From: Sweltsa coloradensis
Taxonomy: Eukaryota; Arthropoda; Insecta; Plecoptera; Chloroperlidae
Assembly: GCA_024449915.1 (NCBI GenBank)
Contig: JAMZAV010001289.1
Span: forward strand, 62,001-126,000
DNA length: 64,000 nucleotides
Reading direction: 5' to 3'
Part shown: positions 10,037 through 21,965 of the stretch, in pieces
Layout: the number at the start of each line of letters is the position of its first letter
How positions within the stretch are numbered: the first letter of the stretch is position 1
Program-made: the position numbers and the translations under genes
The notes under the pieces: model-generated
Told to the model about the DNA's origin: nothing
What the model saw: the letters and a program-made list of their open reading frames with translations, nothing else
Databases searched by the model: none

Positions 10037-11622
10037 ACACAAGATTCACTATTATTACTATAGATAGTATCACATTGTTGTATTAAATACCTTATTCAGG
10101 GTACAAAATAAATGGAAACTGATGTAATAGACAATGCAAACTAGAGATGGAAATGTCGGGACCAGACCAAATAAACCATTTTTTAGTTATAAACACGAAG
10201 CGTTGAGCATGTTTTTTTAAGATATCGATGAATTTAGCGCTGTTCTCGTTCGTTCTTTTACGGAGAGTGGTCGATGAAAACTATCCACGAGCTGTTTACT
10301 GGGTAATTTCTTGACACTAAGTGGCACTGGTGGTGGGGAATTAATTTGTTGGCCAGTATCTTTCACTGAATCTGTAATTGACGTCGTAATATTACCAGAG
10401 GTTGCTGATTCTCTTCGTGAGAAAGCGGAGAATGCAACACATTTTCACTTTTGTATATTGTCACCGAAATATCATAGTCTATTGACCACCGTAAATTTTT
10501 AGAACAACACTAACCAACAGCTGATGTGAGCAGAACTTGTGCGCATACTAACGCTTACATTGCTTACTCAAACACTTAGAAGTACACATTTTTGTTCCTA
10601 GATGGCACATTTTTTCTACTTAGGATAGTCGAGTATTCTGATATTTGGCATGACAGCAATAGACGACAACCCATTGTAGAGCCTCTAAGAACCTATGTCC
10701 GTCTATTGACATCATATTATGCGGCTCCCTAAACATGGCAGCGTGACGTTTTTAGACGTCCCCACCCCCCAGTGTGCCACTTTCTATCAACCTAGGAGTA
10801 AGATGCTAGAAAATCAATCGATTGTATAAAAAAATACTGGGTAGTTATACTTGCTAATAAGACACTATTATGATAGTGAAAATTAAGTTTTTAAATATTT
10901 ATTATAAAGCCCCCTTTACTACTAATGGTACCTTTTTTAGATATTATGCCATTATGTACTATATAATTTCTTATATTACGGAGGATTTTTATACAGGTTT
11001 TAATATTTTGGAGATGTTAATATTATAGTAGATATATATATAAATTATAATACTCTTAACTTGCATCTTAGTACCATATTGTGTTACTGTTTTGTACATT
11101 TGATAACGGATGTTTGTGTACCGGTAGGACTGCTATGTGGATGCACACTTCCTGTAGACTAGTTTGGTTGTGGAAATGGCAGTGTTGGGGTCGCTACTTT
11201 TAAAAAGTAGCATGCTATCGCTAACGCTACATGCCCCGCGCGCGCCAAAAACGAGCATGCGCCATCTTTGGACAGTACTACGTCATAACTGTGTTGAGTC
11301 AAGGCCAATTGGAAACTAAATGTACGTATATTTGTACATACTATTTACATACAGACGGCGGTGCTCGCCCATCCGCTCAACACAAACAACTCCACAGGGA
11401 TGTACATTTTCACCGTCTTTTGTTTTTCTTTTTTCGTGTGTGACAGGAGATTTCGCGAGATCATTGTGATAAAGAATAACGAGCATTTTGTCTTGAATTT
11501 TTGCATAGCCTAGGACTATCATGGTATTCTTTATCTACAATAGGCTTTAATTAGTCATCAAAGTAAGGTTTTTGTGCGGGATGTGTGTCAGAACATGAAC
11601 GTGGAGGCCTAGGGTTGGCAAG
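10037..11622. other. Unassigned 1.6-kb region
   Basis: AT-rich with scattered short frames. The 63-codon frame at 10311-10502 is the most protein-like but has no recognisable domain and no clear splice context. Short TA dinucleotide-rich stretches occur near 11030. I see no supported feature. Confidence 0.3.
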
Positions 11623-11626
11623 TTAA

Positions 11627-12335
11627 CCCATTGGCGCTGACTTACGGAACCGTTCCGTATTCCACAAGTATGGCCCAAAAATTTACATACGGAACAGTTC
11701 CGTGTCCGTTCAGTTCGTCTTTCAATTCGCGCCAAACTGGCGTAGTTCAGTAAATCTCACACAGATAGCAGCACTATATGGAGGCTGACTCTTTTACCGA
11801 CGTGGTCGACTTTTTTCCCCGATAAATTCTCGAACACGGCCATTTCACAGACGACTACAAATAATATGAAGGCCTACAAATTATCAAGGCGGTGCGCCGT
11901 AACAGAAATAGGCTTCTCAGCTGTTGATTACTTCGTAAAACTGACGTAAAGCTCCTGAATGTTATGAGATGGCGAATCTGAAGGCGATTGTGCTGAATTT
12001 CCAATGAGCGTGATATATTGTGAGATTCAGGAAGTGTTGTTGATTAGCTTGCAAATGATGCAAGCGATAATAATGATGTGGATGAAGACTAGAGTACTTC
12101 TAGCCAAGATAAAATAAGACGATGCCACAAGTAGGGCTAGGCCTAGGGCTGGCGGGAATATAACCTAGAAAAGCAAAGCATATGAACTAAAAACAATAGG
12201 CCTAGGCCTTCAATTTTGTGCATTTATCCGATTTCGGCCCGTAGGCAGGGTGCGGCCGGGTGCCATCCCCCGTAATACGGATTTAACTGGATCCGTACGG
12301 GCAAAATAAGCAAAATCAACTGGTGGCTCAATGGG
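11627..12335. mobile_element. piggyBac-like MITE with TTAA target duplication
   Basis: It is flanked by TTAA on both sides (11623-11626 and 12336-12339), and both ends start CCCATTG inward (left CCCATTGGCGCTGACTTACG; right complement CCCATTGAGCCACC). TTAA duplication together with CCC-starting termini is diagnostic of piggyBac. Subterminal ACGGAAC/CCGTACGG motifs appear on both sides. The 709-bp interior is non-coding. Confidence 0.85.
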
Positions 12336-12339
12336 TTAA

Positions 12340-12480
12340 GCCTAGGGCTTGTCAAGTGAGTAATTTTAGTATTCACATACCAATGCCTATATCCTACAGG
12401 AACGATTGGCCTAGACTGTTGTATTATAAATAATTTTCTACGTCTAGGCCTAGACCCAGGACTGTTTCAGTTTTGTTTTT
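12340..12480. repeat. Dispersed repeat shared with 44130-44280
   Basis: Similar order of short blocks in both places: GGCTTGTCAA, TTATAAATAATTTTC, GGGCCTAGGCC-like and ACTGTTTCAG/ACGGTTTCTG, then TTTTGTTTT. The family is unknown; it lies next to the piggyBac-like element here and next to a hAT element there. Confidence 0.6.
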
Positions 12481-13214
12481 TGATTGCAATGTCAAGGCGC
12501 TGCTTCGTTTAAAACACCGCCGTCTTGATGTATATCTCCATCCTACTATAATACTATTCCAACATCTTTGGTCTGGATGTATGTTTATCCAGACGGCGTT
12601 GGATCAACACAGTTCTGACGTCACAGTCGTTTTTGCCGCTTTAAAAAACTGCTGCTTTTAAAACGGCTATAAATCACTGGATTATTATTTCACGGAAAAA
12701 CAAAGTACATATTTGTAATCGGGACGAAATACTTCTTCTAAAAAATCTATTCGTACAGTATTTGGCGGAAGTGGAATATTCCCTATTCTATAATCCTGTC
12801 TTGTTTTCCTTGTATGTTGTCTTGACTCTTGAGACAAATGAAATGATTTATTAGTACTATTACATTATGTGATTTATTATTATTATGGATCTGTAACTAG
12901 TCTGGCCACTATCATTCAACCTTGGAATTGATCTAACATAAAATACAAAATAGTATTAAGTACCACTCCTAACAAAAATTTTCAAACATTAAGTTAAGAT
13001 TCTCTAGCTTTGGCGGAATTAAACACCTCTTTTTTGTGAGGGTTACCGAATTTCAAAATTTGTCTTATAGTTCCTTCTTGTTAGGATGAGCAAAGTAAGT
13101 AAAGAAAAGAAAAGGTGGCAGACGCACCACAAATGAGGCTACTGTTGGCGACCATCTTTATCGCGTTTCTGTCCCACCGATCCCGCCCTCTTCTCAAACA
13201 CTTTATATCTGTCT
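12481..13214. other. Unassigned sequence
   Basis: No gene or repeat recognised. A local hairpin-like pair CCAGACGG/CCGTCTTG occurs in 12520-12600. Confidence 0.3.
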
Positions 13215-13223
13215 ATTTAATAA

Positions 13224-13343
13224 GATTAGTTAATATTTAATACAATTCAGAAATTTAAAAATCCATCCCGATCGGGGTTCGAACTCGAGTCTCCCACTTT
13301 CCGGGTGGACGCCTTAGACAACTAGACCACCGAGACGGTAACT
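13224..13343 (-). mobile_element. tRNA-derived SINE (SINE1), head and part of the body
   Basis: On the minus strand it reads GTCTCGGTGGTCTAGTTG (A-box region), then GGTTCGAACCCCGATCGGGA-like B-box sequence (here with CTCGAGTTCGAAC), then AACTTCTGAATTGTATTAAA-like body. RNA polymerase III A and B boxes spaced as in a tRNA head mark it as a tRNA-derived SINE. Related copies lie at 33237-33722. Confidence 0.75.
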
Positions 13344-13390
13344 ATTTAACTTCTGGACTGTAGTTACATTGTAGAACTGAATGGATGGAA

Positions 13391-13492
13391 CAATAAAGCA
13401 TCGGGTGGATTTTGTAATTTCTGAATTGTATTAAATATTAACAATTCCACCTATGGGAGTGTTTCCCGACTATCCAAATCGAGAAATAAGAT
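13391..13492 (+). mobile_element. SINE1 body/tail in opposite orientation
   Basis: Carries TTTCTGAATTGTATTAAAT, ACAATTCCACC and GAGTGTTTCCCGACTA..AAATCGAGAAA, the 3' portion of SINE1, in plus orientation. It forms an inverted pair with the preceding minus-strand head, the same arrangement seen at 33237-33420. Confidence 0.7.
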
Positions 13493-14282
13493 TAGGTTAG
13501 GTTCATTATTTCCGATTTCTACCTTATTAACGGCTACTCCAATCTTTATGGAATTTTTGTGAACTTTTAAAATCTATAAACTTAGACCTTCCGCAATCTT
13601 GTAAAATACAAACAACAAAAAAACTCGTTAAAAGTCCCGTTACATGATACATTGTGTTTGTCTGCATGTCTGTGCTCTTTACCAGACAAACGGCTACTCT
13701 GATTTTGCAAACATTTTCAGATAGGTTGTCACATCACCATATATATATCCATTGATTGGCCACATAATACTCTTGAGCAAAATTCCTCCCACCAATCGGT
13801 AAAAATAAATCTGAATTTAAACGGAATTTGTTCGCAACCAGATAGCTTAAATAATATTATCCCTAGGCTATGTTGATAGTGCCAGTCGACTGGAGTTTTG
13901 CGTGTTGGGATAGGATCCAACACCTTACCTTCAAGAAGTGAGGGAAGCGGATGAATGTGATAAAAATTAAAAAGTAACATGATTTTTATTTTATTGCGAA
14001 TATTACGACACAAGGTCTTGTCTTATGTAAGGTAAGACTTTCTGTAACCATGTACAGTGTTCATTTTTTTCAGTATATAATTTTCCAATTCATGATGGGA
14101 ATAAAACCTTGTAACCAGTTGGTTTTCATTTCTGGGGAGTCGTAGAACCCGACTTTTGTCCAAAGTTTGAGTCTCACTGTAGCCCAATAGTGTTGTCCGT
14201 ATCCACCTGCACAGTAGGATATTCAGTAGATAGATAATATCTCACCTCATCTTCTTAACAATGATTAAAATATCTTTGTTGT
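13493..14282. other. Unassigned sequence
   Basis: AT-rich; two similar phrases (ACGGCTACTC..ATTTTG at 13532 and 13690) hint at an old repeat. A 94-codon minus-strand frame (13729-14013) has no recognisable domain. Confidence 0.3.
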
Positions 14283-14892
14283 GATGGTACCAGTGGCGTA
14301 ACTACCGGGTGTGCAGGGTGTGCAGTGCACTAGGGCCCGGGCCCCGGGCCCGGGCGTCTACCTTGTTTTAAACAGCGCGCTATGAGTTCAAATTCGGCAT
14401 TATCATGCCATATTGAAGTTGCCTGCCTGGGTGTGTGTTCCCTGCAGTACATTGACATGAATGAGAGGATTATGTGGTTCCCGAGAAAGGACAAAAGTTT
14501 AAACCTTTAGGTCGACATTAGTCTTTTTCTCCTCCTGTCTTGACATGCGAAGATACCTAATCGAAAACAAGAAACAACAATAAAGATATTATGCTGGTCA
14601 AGATATTGTATTAAAGTCTGGCCATGGCGACAGCATTAGCAAGAGTAGGTCTGAGCCCCGTATTTTGTACTTGGGTTCCCACATTCAGTTCCCTGTCTCA
14701 TCTCAGTATGTATAAGGATGGGTGTGCGGGTGTGTGTGCGGGTGAAAGTTGAGTGGAGGAAAATTATTTTTGGTCATTTATGTACTATTTGAAACAACCG
14801 ACTACTCGGAAGTTGTCTAAAGTGTGCTAGTTAGTGTTAAAACTTATTCTGTCAATTGTAATTAACCGATTTAGAAACCCCTACACAAACAC

Positions 14893-15000
14893 GAAAGTGG
14901 CGCTAAGAAAAGAAAGAGGCGAAAAGAAAGTGACGAACTTATTAAACGGCTACCTGAACTGAAAACATATTTTCAAACTCAATCTTGTATATGCGGCCCT
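14893..15000 (+). pseudogene. hAT transposase N-terminal remnant
   Basis: The frame starting at 14893 reads ESGAKKRKRRKESDELIKRL, continuing PELKTYFQTQS. The SGA-KKRKRRKE-DELIKKLP pattern is the usual start of ZMYM1-like hAT transposases found in animal genomes. The frame then ends, and sequence resumes in another frame at 15047 with C-terminal sequence, so most of the protein is deleted between them. Confidence 0.7.
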
Positions 15001-15046
15001 TGACATATAATAGCGTGCCAATTAATTAAAGAACAAATTTTCAGGA

Positions 15047-15532
15047 ATGAACGATGTCGTTAATAACTTTAAAGCAATTCTTCCTAAATCACTAATTTCA
15101 TTGAACGATGAAGAGCTCTATTCAGCTGCTTCGATACTCGTTCAAAAATACAAATGTGACATTTCCCAAAAATTTTCCGGACAGTTACTTGCATTCCGTT
15201 TTAACTTAAGAGCAAAAATAGCACAAAAAACTACAATAATGGAACTTGCTACATTATTAATGATTGAAAACAGTGCTCTATCTCCAAGTTTCCCAGACAT
15301 CTGTACAGCCTTCATGTTATTTCTTACGCTACCAGTCACTGTGGCAAGTGGCTCGTTTTCAAAACTAAAATTAATTTAAACGTATTTACGAGGTACGATG
15401 ACACAAGAACGACTTTCCGGTTTGGCAATTTTATCAATAGAAAACCAGGGCGCCAGATCACTGAACGTCAACAACATCATAGATGTGTTTGCTGAGGAAA
15501 AAGACCGTAGAAAAACTTCAATTAATGGTGTC
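15047..15532 (+). pseudogene. hAT transposase C-terminal dimerisation domain, with an in-frame stop
   Basis: Residues from 15047 read MNDVVNNFKAIL..., leading into FPDICTAFMLFLTLPVTVAS, then GSFSKLKLI, a TAA at 15377-15379, and the same frame continues TYLRGTMTQERLSGLAILSI. This is the hAT family C-terminal dimerisation region; functional relatives read SGERSFSKLKLIK...MSQERLSGLAILSIE. Two lesions are visible: residues equivalent to 'ER' are missing after the ASG, and the lysine codon after LKLI has become TAA. Translation in the same frame otherwise continues to the element's right end. It is a dead remnant. Confidence 0.88.
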
Positions 15533-15641
15533 ATACACAATTCACATATAATTATATGCATGCTTCGAAATTGGTGGAAGGGGCCCGGTTTGCAGCTTGC
15601 ACCAGGGCCTGAGAGACCATAGTTACGCCACTGGATGGTAC

Positions 15642-16121
15642 ACATCCCTCATCATTCCACATTAGTAGCAAAAATATGATTCGTTGTTACTTGATTGGTA
15701 GGGCCAACATTTGAAAATTTATGCAGCATTCATTGCATTGGTTTGAATGTTGTAGATAGATTATTTTAAAACTGACTTTGACATTGTAATGGTCCTAATG
15801 GGATAATGGAATTGTGTTATTGAAATGTGAATTGTTTTGGTGTTATAGTTAGTTCATAGTTAGTTTACTATCAAGTTATAAGGGTGTTGTATGTTATTGT
15901 AAGTTGTATCTGTGTATTAAATACACAACATTTTGTTGTTGGTTTTTTAATTACGAATTTGTTTCAAATAAGCCATGTGGTCGGTTTCGACAATAGGTAT
16001 ACTCAGGATTGACGTAGTTATGAGCAGAGCAATTAAGTGTAAGTCAAAGACTTACCCAACAATAGGAAATTTGCATATTCACACAAAATTGTTCTACTAG
16101 CTTAGGGTGACCTTCTTTAAT
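15642..16121. other. Unassigned sequence
   Basis: AT-rich spacer with no recognised feature. Confidence 0.3.
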
Positions 16122-16862
16122 ACTAGGAAAACGCTTAAGTCCCGTCGCGTTGTTGGATGAGCGTAATTGGTGCATTGAGCTGCCATGTGTTATGCGGATT
16201 TTCTGTTGTTCGGTGAAAAAATAATTACTTTGTTGAAGATTTTTTTTAAATTAAATTAAATTAAATTAAAAATTTACTTAAATTTTTTTAATTAATCGTA
16301 ATTTAAACAAAGGAAAAAATCGTAATATTGAAATTTTCATAAGAAATAATTATTCGATTGCGCACAAATTTAACACGAATATATGAATTCATAAAATTAA
16401 GGTTCTGTGAAAAAATCATTATAATCGGATAAAGCATGTAGGTGTTATAAGCCGAAGAAATTAAAAAATTCGTAAAATTGCGATTTTCTTGAGAAATAAT
16501 TTTTCGATTACGCTCAAGTTTAACACGAATAGATCAATTCATAAAAAAATTAAGGTTCTGTGAAAAAATCATTACAATCAGATAAAGCTTGTAGGTGTTA
16601 TAAGTCGAAGAAATTTTTAAAAAATCGAAAAAAATCGTAAAATTGTGATTTTCATGAGAAATAATTTTTCGATTGCGCTCAAAAACGTGGCAGTTCTTAG
16701 TTCTGAGATTTCGAAGGCCTCCATAAAATTTCATCGCAATCGGAGTATCGGTTTAGCCGGAATCGTGTTAACAGACAGACAAAAATACAGAAAGAAAAAA
16801 AAAAACATTCCGGATTTTTTTCTCCAGTGTAGTGAAATGGAATCTTCGCTACGCTCATCCAA
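16122..16862 (-). mobile_element. HINE-like element, family A, minus orientation, complete
   Basis: Both ends are present: ACTAGGAAAACGCTTAAGTC at 16122 (3' end) and ACGCTCATCCAA to 16862 (5' end). The hairpin arms AACGC/GCGTT here carry a C-to-T change in the loop (CCCGTCGCG). Three diverged cores with TTAAGGTTCTGTGAAAAAAT lie inside. The microsatellite is a run of A with AGAAAG. It is flanked by unique sequence on both sides, which makes it useful for defining the termini. Confidence 0.78.
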
Positions 16863-17326
16863 CAAACTGATTTGATTTTTATGACTTGAAAGTTAATATT
16901 TGTCACATTTTCAAATGAAGAAAAGCCTAGCCAATTATGCCAAACAACCAATTAGGTAATGATTGATAGAATGACTCGCTTTGCCAATTATCTCCGATGT
17001 AGAACCATATTTTACAGTCAAGTTTGTTTTGGTTTGCATAATGTTTGTGGATAAGTAAACATTAAATACATTTCAACGCTACTTGTTATATTTGTACTGA
17101 AAATCTGTGAAAACATTGATTTGATGTAGGTACCAGTATTACTAGGTGCAGTTCATTCAACAACAAAAAAAAACCATTGTTTAATGAACAAAAGACTATC
17201 GCTGACAAAGGAAGTTCAAAGTTTATTTAGGCGTCCGTGACCAATTATTCCTCAATCTACTGGCTGGTGACGTACCCGGTAAGAGGTTGTATAAAATCAG
17301 TTTGTTGGGACAGCAAAAATGTCATA
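16863..17326. other. Unassigned sequence
   Basis: No gene or repeat recognised. Confidence 0.3.
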
Positions 17327-17334
17327 CTTTAAAC

Positions 17335-17793
17335 TAGGGATGCACACCGATAAAATATAAATTATATTAGGCCTATCGATAATCGAAATGGTGACTGCAT
17401 TATTGATCGATAATGTCTGTAAAAAGAGGCAATTTTTTTCCAGCAGACAGGTGTGATGAAGATTGGATGTCTAAAAAACAACATCAAATTGTGTCGGTGA
17501 CCAGTAGTGTGAAATATTTTAGCATCTTTTATCACTAAAAGTCAAAATATTAATTTATTTATTTATTGCCACCAACAACAGAGTTACCTTATATTTACCA
17601 TTCAGTTTCACACAATACTCGAATACACTATTGCCAGCATGGAGGCCCGCATGATGTGCTGAACTTTTATAATATGAAGCGTTTGGGATTTTTTTAAAAG
17701 AAAACATGCAATTCCATAATTAATTTTCATTTGCAATTATTGAAATGTTAATTTATTATTGAACGATCATATTGATTATCGTGTGCATCCCTA
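17335..17793. mobile_element. hAT-type MITE, 459 bp, 8-bp TSD
   Basis: Ends read TAGGGATGCACACGATAA-like inward (left TAGGGATGCACACCGATAAA; right complement TAGGGATGCACACGATAATC). The perfect 8-bp TSD CTTTAAAC lies at 17327-17334 and 17794-17801. Short and non-coding. Its right end and TSD have been tandemly amplified (see next entry). Confidence 0.9.
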
Positions 17794-17920
17794 CTTTAAA
17801 CCTCAATTATATTGGTTATCATGTGCACCCCTACTTTAAACCTCAATCATAATGATTATCGTGTGCATCCCTACTTTAAACCTCGATCATATTGATTATC
17901 GTGTGCACCCCTACTTTAAA
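17761..17920 (+). repeat. 40-bp tandem repeat made of a transposon end plus its TSD
   Basis: Four units of exactly 40 bp (17761, 17801, 17841, 17881). Each consists of ATTGATTATCGTGTGCATCC, then CTACTTTAAA, then a CCTCAATCAT-type piece. The first unit is the true right terminus of the MITE; the other three are duplicates differing by a few transitions. Confidence 0.93.
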
Positions 17921-19398
17921 CCTCAATAAAAGTTACAATAATATGAAATTGTGAACTTTGTCCTGATTGCAATTATTGTGTTTATAAATTAGCATCTTTC
18001 TATTCCCTACATCCCATATAATGGAAGATTGTGCATGCTTCATATCGTGACATTGAATTTATTGACGTTTGTGTGGTGATAGGTTGCTGTTGGACAATTT
18101 ATTTTCATTCTTCTCAATTGTGTTGCCTGGATCTTAAATTATCCATTGCAGTATGCATGTAACATGGCATAATTATGTGACCTTCATTAACTACCTGATA
18201 TGCTATGTAATGCTATGCTGTAGGTGTTGAATTACTGCCTATGACTGCACAAGAGTAGAAAACTGCAGCCATCAGTACGATGTTGGTTGACTTGAGTTCT
18301 TGTTTTGTTTTATTAAGGAATGTTTGGTCTATCTTGCTGTATTAAAGGAGTCGCGGAGACGAGTTTAGGCGCTCAGCTTTCTGGTTTTTTCGGGTAAACG
18401 GTTTATAACACCATTATCAAATTTTGCACTAATGTTAATAAAGAATAAATCTATGCTATCCAGTACGCATATTCCTAAATTAATATAGATTTTGAATTTA
18501 AAATTTGTGAAATCAACGAATTTTACTCCATTTTGGTCAACTTCGGGAATTTATTCCAAGTGTACAGATTTTTATAACTTGAATTTGCATACTGGATATC
18601 AATGTTTAAAAATCAATGTAAACGCATAAACGGTTTGGTAGGAATTTCCATAATTGGAATCCATGTTTTGGATTTCCCATATTTTTTCACGTTTTGGACT
18701 TATGTCTCGCAATGGATCTGTAAGGCTTAATTTTTGCAACCAATTGCGGATATCGATACTATAAAAGCATTTTATTAACATTGATGCAAAATTTGGTATT
18801 GATATTACCAACCGTTGAGCAGAAATCATCAACACCTGAATGAGCGCTTTTGAGTTGGCCAAGCTCAGCGTCCCCTATTAAGAGTGTTGGATGGAGCTTG
18901 GTTTGTAGTTTTTATACAGAATGCAAAGGTTGATTCTGGAGTGTTTTGAAGCTCTACTGATGTTTATAAGTGGTTGTGGTTTTCACTAATATGTCATGTT
19001 ACGTGTGTTTGTCCCAATCAAGACATAACATAATAAAATTTGTTTACCTTTTTTAGTAACTGACCATAAATGGAGAGTTGTTTGTATAATAATTTCCGAA
19101 GCCTGAGTACGAGATGTTGAATTGATGTTCTCCTATCGCTACATGCATATTATATCCTCTGTAAACAACCTTCGAAAGTTTCAAAATATTTTAGTGAAAA
19201 TCGGAGGTCAAAAAGTGGTCCAGCGTGTATGTGGAAATTCGCACCATTTGGCAATCAAAGTGATTTTTTTTTTAATTTGTCCGAGCTCATCCATGCTTGC
19301 CATGTTTTCCATACCATGGATACTGGTGAGAGACTATTCTTTAAGAAGTGATAAAGCAGCAGCCCTGTTGCTTACAATATTAATCATTCTTTATACTT
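17921..19398. other. Unassigned AT-rich sequence
   Basis: No feature supported. Open frames at 18599-18862 (-) and 19122-19400 (+) show no domain. Confidence 0.3.
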
Positions 19399-19704
19399 AG
19401 AGATGCGTTTATGAGCATTTAAATTAAAAATATTTAGCATTAATTTGTCAAATTAAGCATTTTGTACATCTATTTTTTATTCCCATTAAAACCCTAAACG
19501 TGGGATTTTTTGGCACTTGTTATGGTAAATGATAAATTATAGGAACATTTCAATTCAATATACTTAGTCACATAAAACGCTTGAATATATTGCTAAACTA
19601 GTTGGGTATTAAAAACAAAATTTTTATTAAATTAGTATTTGAGTGTCAAAATTAGCATTTGTAGCATCAAAAACCTAAAATGCTAAAAAGAAAAACGTAT
19701 CTCT
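19399..19704. mobile_element. Possible small MITE, 306 bp
   Basis: Ends read AGAGATGCGTTT (left) and AGAGATACGTTT (complement of right), followed by TTAGCATTT-type motifs on both sides. No clear TSD is seen, so this is a tentative call. Confidence 0.55.
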
Positions 19705-21849
19705 ATCTATAGGCATATTATGTGAAAACAAAATTTATGTTCAACTGTGATACTACCATGTGTATTCTTTAAAATTGGTTTGACTCTTAACTAGACTTTG
19801 AGAAAATTATATCAAAATGTTATCTATTTCCTTCATTGTGCTCTCTCTAGTTTCTAGAGTATCAATGTATTTGTGTATTTTACTAGTTTTTAGTTTTTAC
19901 TTATTTTACACTGTGTAATTAGTGGTGCAAAATGTGTATACTTCATGAACTTGTGCTATGAAATGTATTATTTTTCATTCTTCAGTTATGTTTTTGATAA
20001 TGACTATAGAAGGTAGTGTTGGGCAGTTATAAAATGATACTTGATCAATAATTGGTGATAATATTTCTGTACATAACAAAGTAGGCCTAGCTTTTCAAAT
20101 TAGGTTCACAACAACACCAGTACCATTCTATAAACAAATCATGTGCGTTAGTAAACGTTACTTTTTTTGGAATGATTTTGTGTAAAATGTGCTTTACTTT
20201 TCTACTCGTCAATATCTCATTGCAGTTGCAGCACTTGATACACAGTATTTCTTTAGTTTACTCAGACCAGCTATTTCTTGTGCTTATATTTTAAAGCTAC
20301 TTTGTAGTACATATTTACTACGAGTGTATGTATTATACTTGGTAGGTGCTTGTGATTGCCTTGCTTTTTATAAATATTAATCCATTATACTGTCGGCCTA
20401 GATATTGGTCCAAATTAAAGTTCAGTGCAAGCAATATAAAGAAAAAGTAATTAAGCTTCTTTTACCGGTGTAGACTGTTACACATTGTGAAGTATAACCG
20501 AGCAACGCTCGCAAGTTACGAGTGACTTTTGATAGATAGCGAGTCAACTTGTTGCTTCAGAACAGAAAAAATAATCCGATAAAACAAAATCGGTCTGAAT
20601 TACAGCGAATCCTTCAGCAAGAAGGCCGATCTAAATGCATTTAAATGTGTTTTAGATGTTCAAAAATCCCAAATGGTAAAAAAAAAATGGCCTGTGGCGA
20701 TGAGTCTCCGGCCTCAGCCTTGCCCAGGCAAGTAGGATTCTGGCTTGCGAGTTACACGCAATGTGATTATTGGTAAGTTGATAACATAGGGTATTTTGTT
20801 TTCACTATAATTTCTTTTTAAATGTACATTCTGCCCAACACAAGTATTACTTTGTAGGAATGCAACATCCTAAAATATTACTGTTATTTCCATGCTTGGC
20901 TTTGTTTCTCTGAGGTTTAAACTGTACTGTCACAGCTTTAGTTTCACCTGTCAACAGTCTGTTGCCCCCCGGTTGTGACTTGGTTGTGTATGCTAACAAG
21001 TGCCTACTCTGTTACAATTTGTTTGTTTTATTTGTTAAAATTGTTGTGTAATTTAAATAGTTTTTATATTCGAAATAACCTACTAGGTAATGACTCTGTG
21101 CAATGATTTACTGATAATAATGTGTGTTTTTATTATGAGAGTGTTCATAATTTAGTGTATATATATAATATTATGTATTTAAAAATGCAATGTGTGTTCA
21201 AATTAATGGCCAGTTAAAACTTTGTGCAATTTATCTCTTGTAGTTATTCTTTATTACCCCCAATCTGCAATTTCCTTTTCCTCCTTTCTATCCCAGAGCT
21301 ACTACTCCCTCAAAGAGTACTTCTCTGCATAACTTGTAAATACATTCATTTTGTCATTCATTTTGTATACTCATTACCTGTTTGTATAGCTATGTTGTAC
21401 ATTGTTGTTAAGACATTTTCTTGAAAGTACATGTACCAGACCTACTTATTCTTTGTGTGTGAACTTATTTATCTAGTTATTTATTATTCTTTATCTATAA
21501 TTATATTTTATTGCTATACATCCTACTTTAATCTTAATAATAGACATAACGACATCCATATTTGTAGTTTTTACCCTCTACGGATGATTAAAAACTTGAA
21601 CTAGAATTTATCCTGTTTTACATGTACAGTGTTTACAAAATTCGACCTTACCAGGTAGCACCAGGGTCAAATGTAACATGCGTTTGTATTTCAGCAGTAC
21701 ACACCCAAATTTGATTTAAAATAAATTATTTTATAAATAAATGTTTTAGAACTTGTGTGATGTATTTTTTTTTCATTTTCAATTTTGTAATTTAAAAATT
21801 TGAAACTGAAGGTGAATTTTCTTTTTTTTTAAGTTTGCAATTGTCCATT
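19705..21849. other. Unassigned AT-rich sequence
   Basis: About 2.1 kb without a supported gene. The 20440-20770 part is GC-richer and contains AGCAACGCTCGCAAGTTACG and a CTGGCTTGCGAGTTACACGC stretch that could be remnants of element ends. No complete structure is visible. Confidence 0.3.
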
Positions 21850-21959
21850 ATGATATCACACAATTTTTTACTAAATTACACCCCCGTGAATAAAGCCGCG
21901 TTAGTCTGTGAAGCTACAACCCTGGGCGTCGACGAGCTCCTGAAGGAACCATCGCTCCT
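21850..21959 (+). CDS. Candidate exon of an unidentified gene
   Basis: A frame from an ATG at 21850 reads through NKAALVCEATTLGVDELLKE and stops being exonic at a perfect donor GTAAGT (21960-21965). The last 70 bp jump to about 55% GC inside a ~30% GC flank, and the predicted helix-forming peptide is not low-complexity. A weaker alternative is an internal exon starting after TTAG at 21905. I do not recognise the protein, and no partner exon was identified, so this remains a candidate. Confidence 0.3.
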
Positions 21960-21965
21960 GTAAGT

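Larger units (their letters stand above)
14291..15633 (+). mobile_element. hAT element (ZMYM1-like group), 1343 bp, 8-bp TSD, internally deleted
   Basis: TIRs are CAGTGGCGTAACTA at 14291 and the inverted TAGTTACGCCACTG ending 15633. The perfect 8-bp TSD is GATGGTAC at 14283-14290 and 15634-15641. It carries remnants of a hAT transposase in the plus orientation: a Lys/Arg-rich N-terminal piece near 14893-15000 and a C-terminal dimerisation domain at 15047-15532. The zinc-finger and catalytic middle is missing, so it is an internally deleted, non-functional copy. Confidence 0.92.

Noticed and set aside
11627..12335. tRNA/SINE or hAT origin for the CCCATTG element
   Set aside because: The TTAA flanks and CCC starts fit piggyBac better, and there are no A/B boxes or 8-bp TSD.
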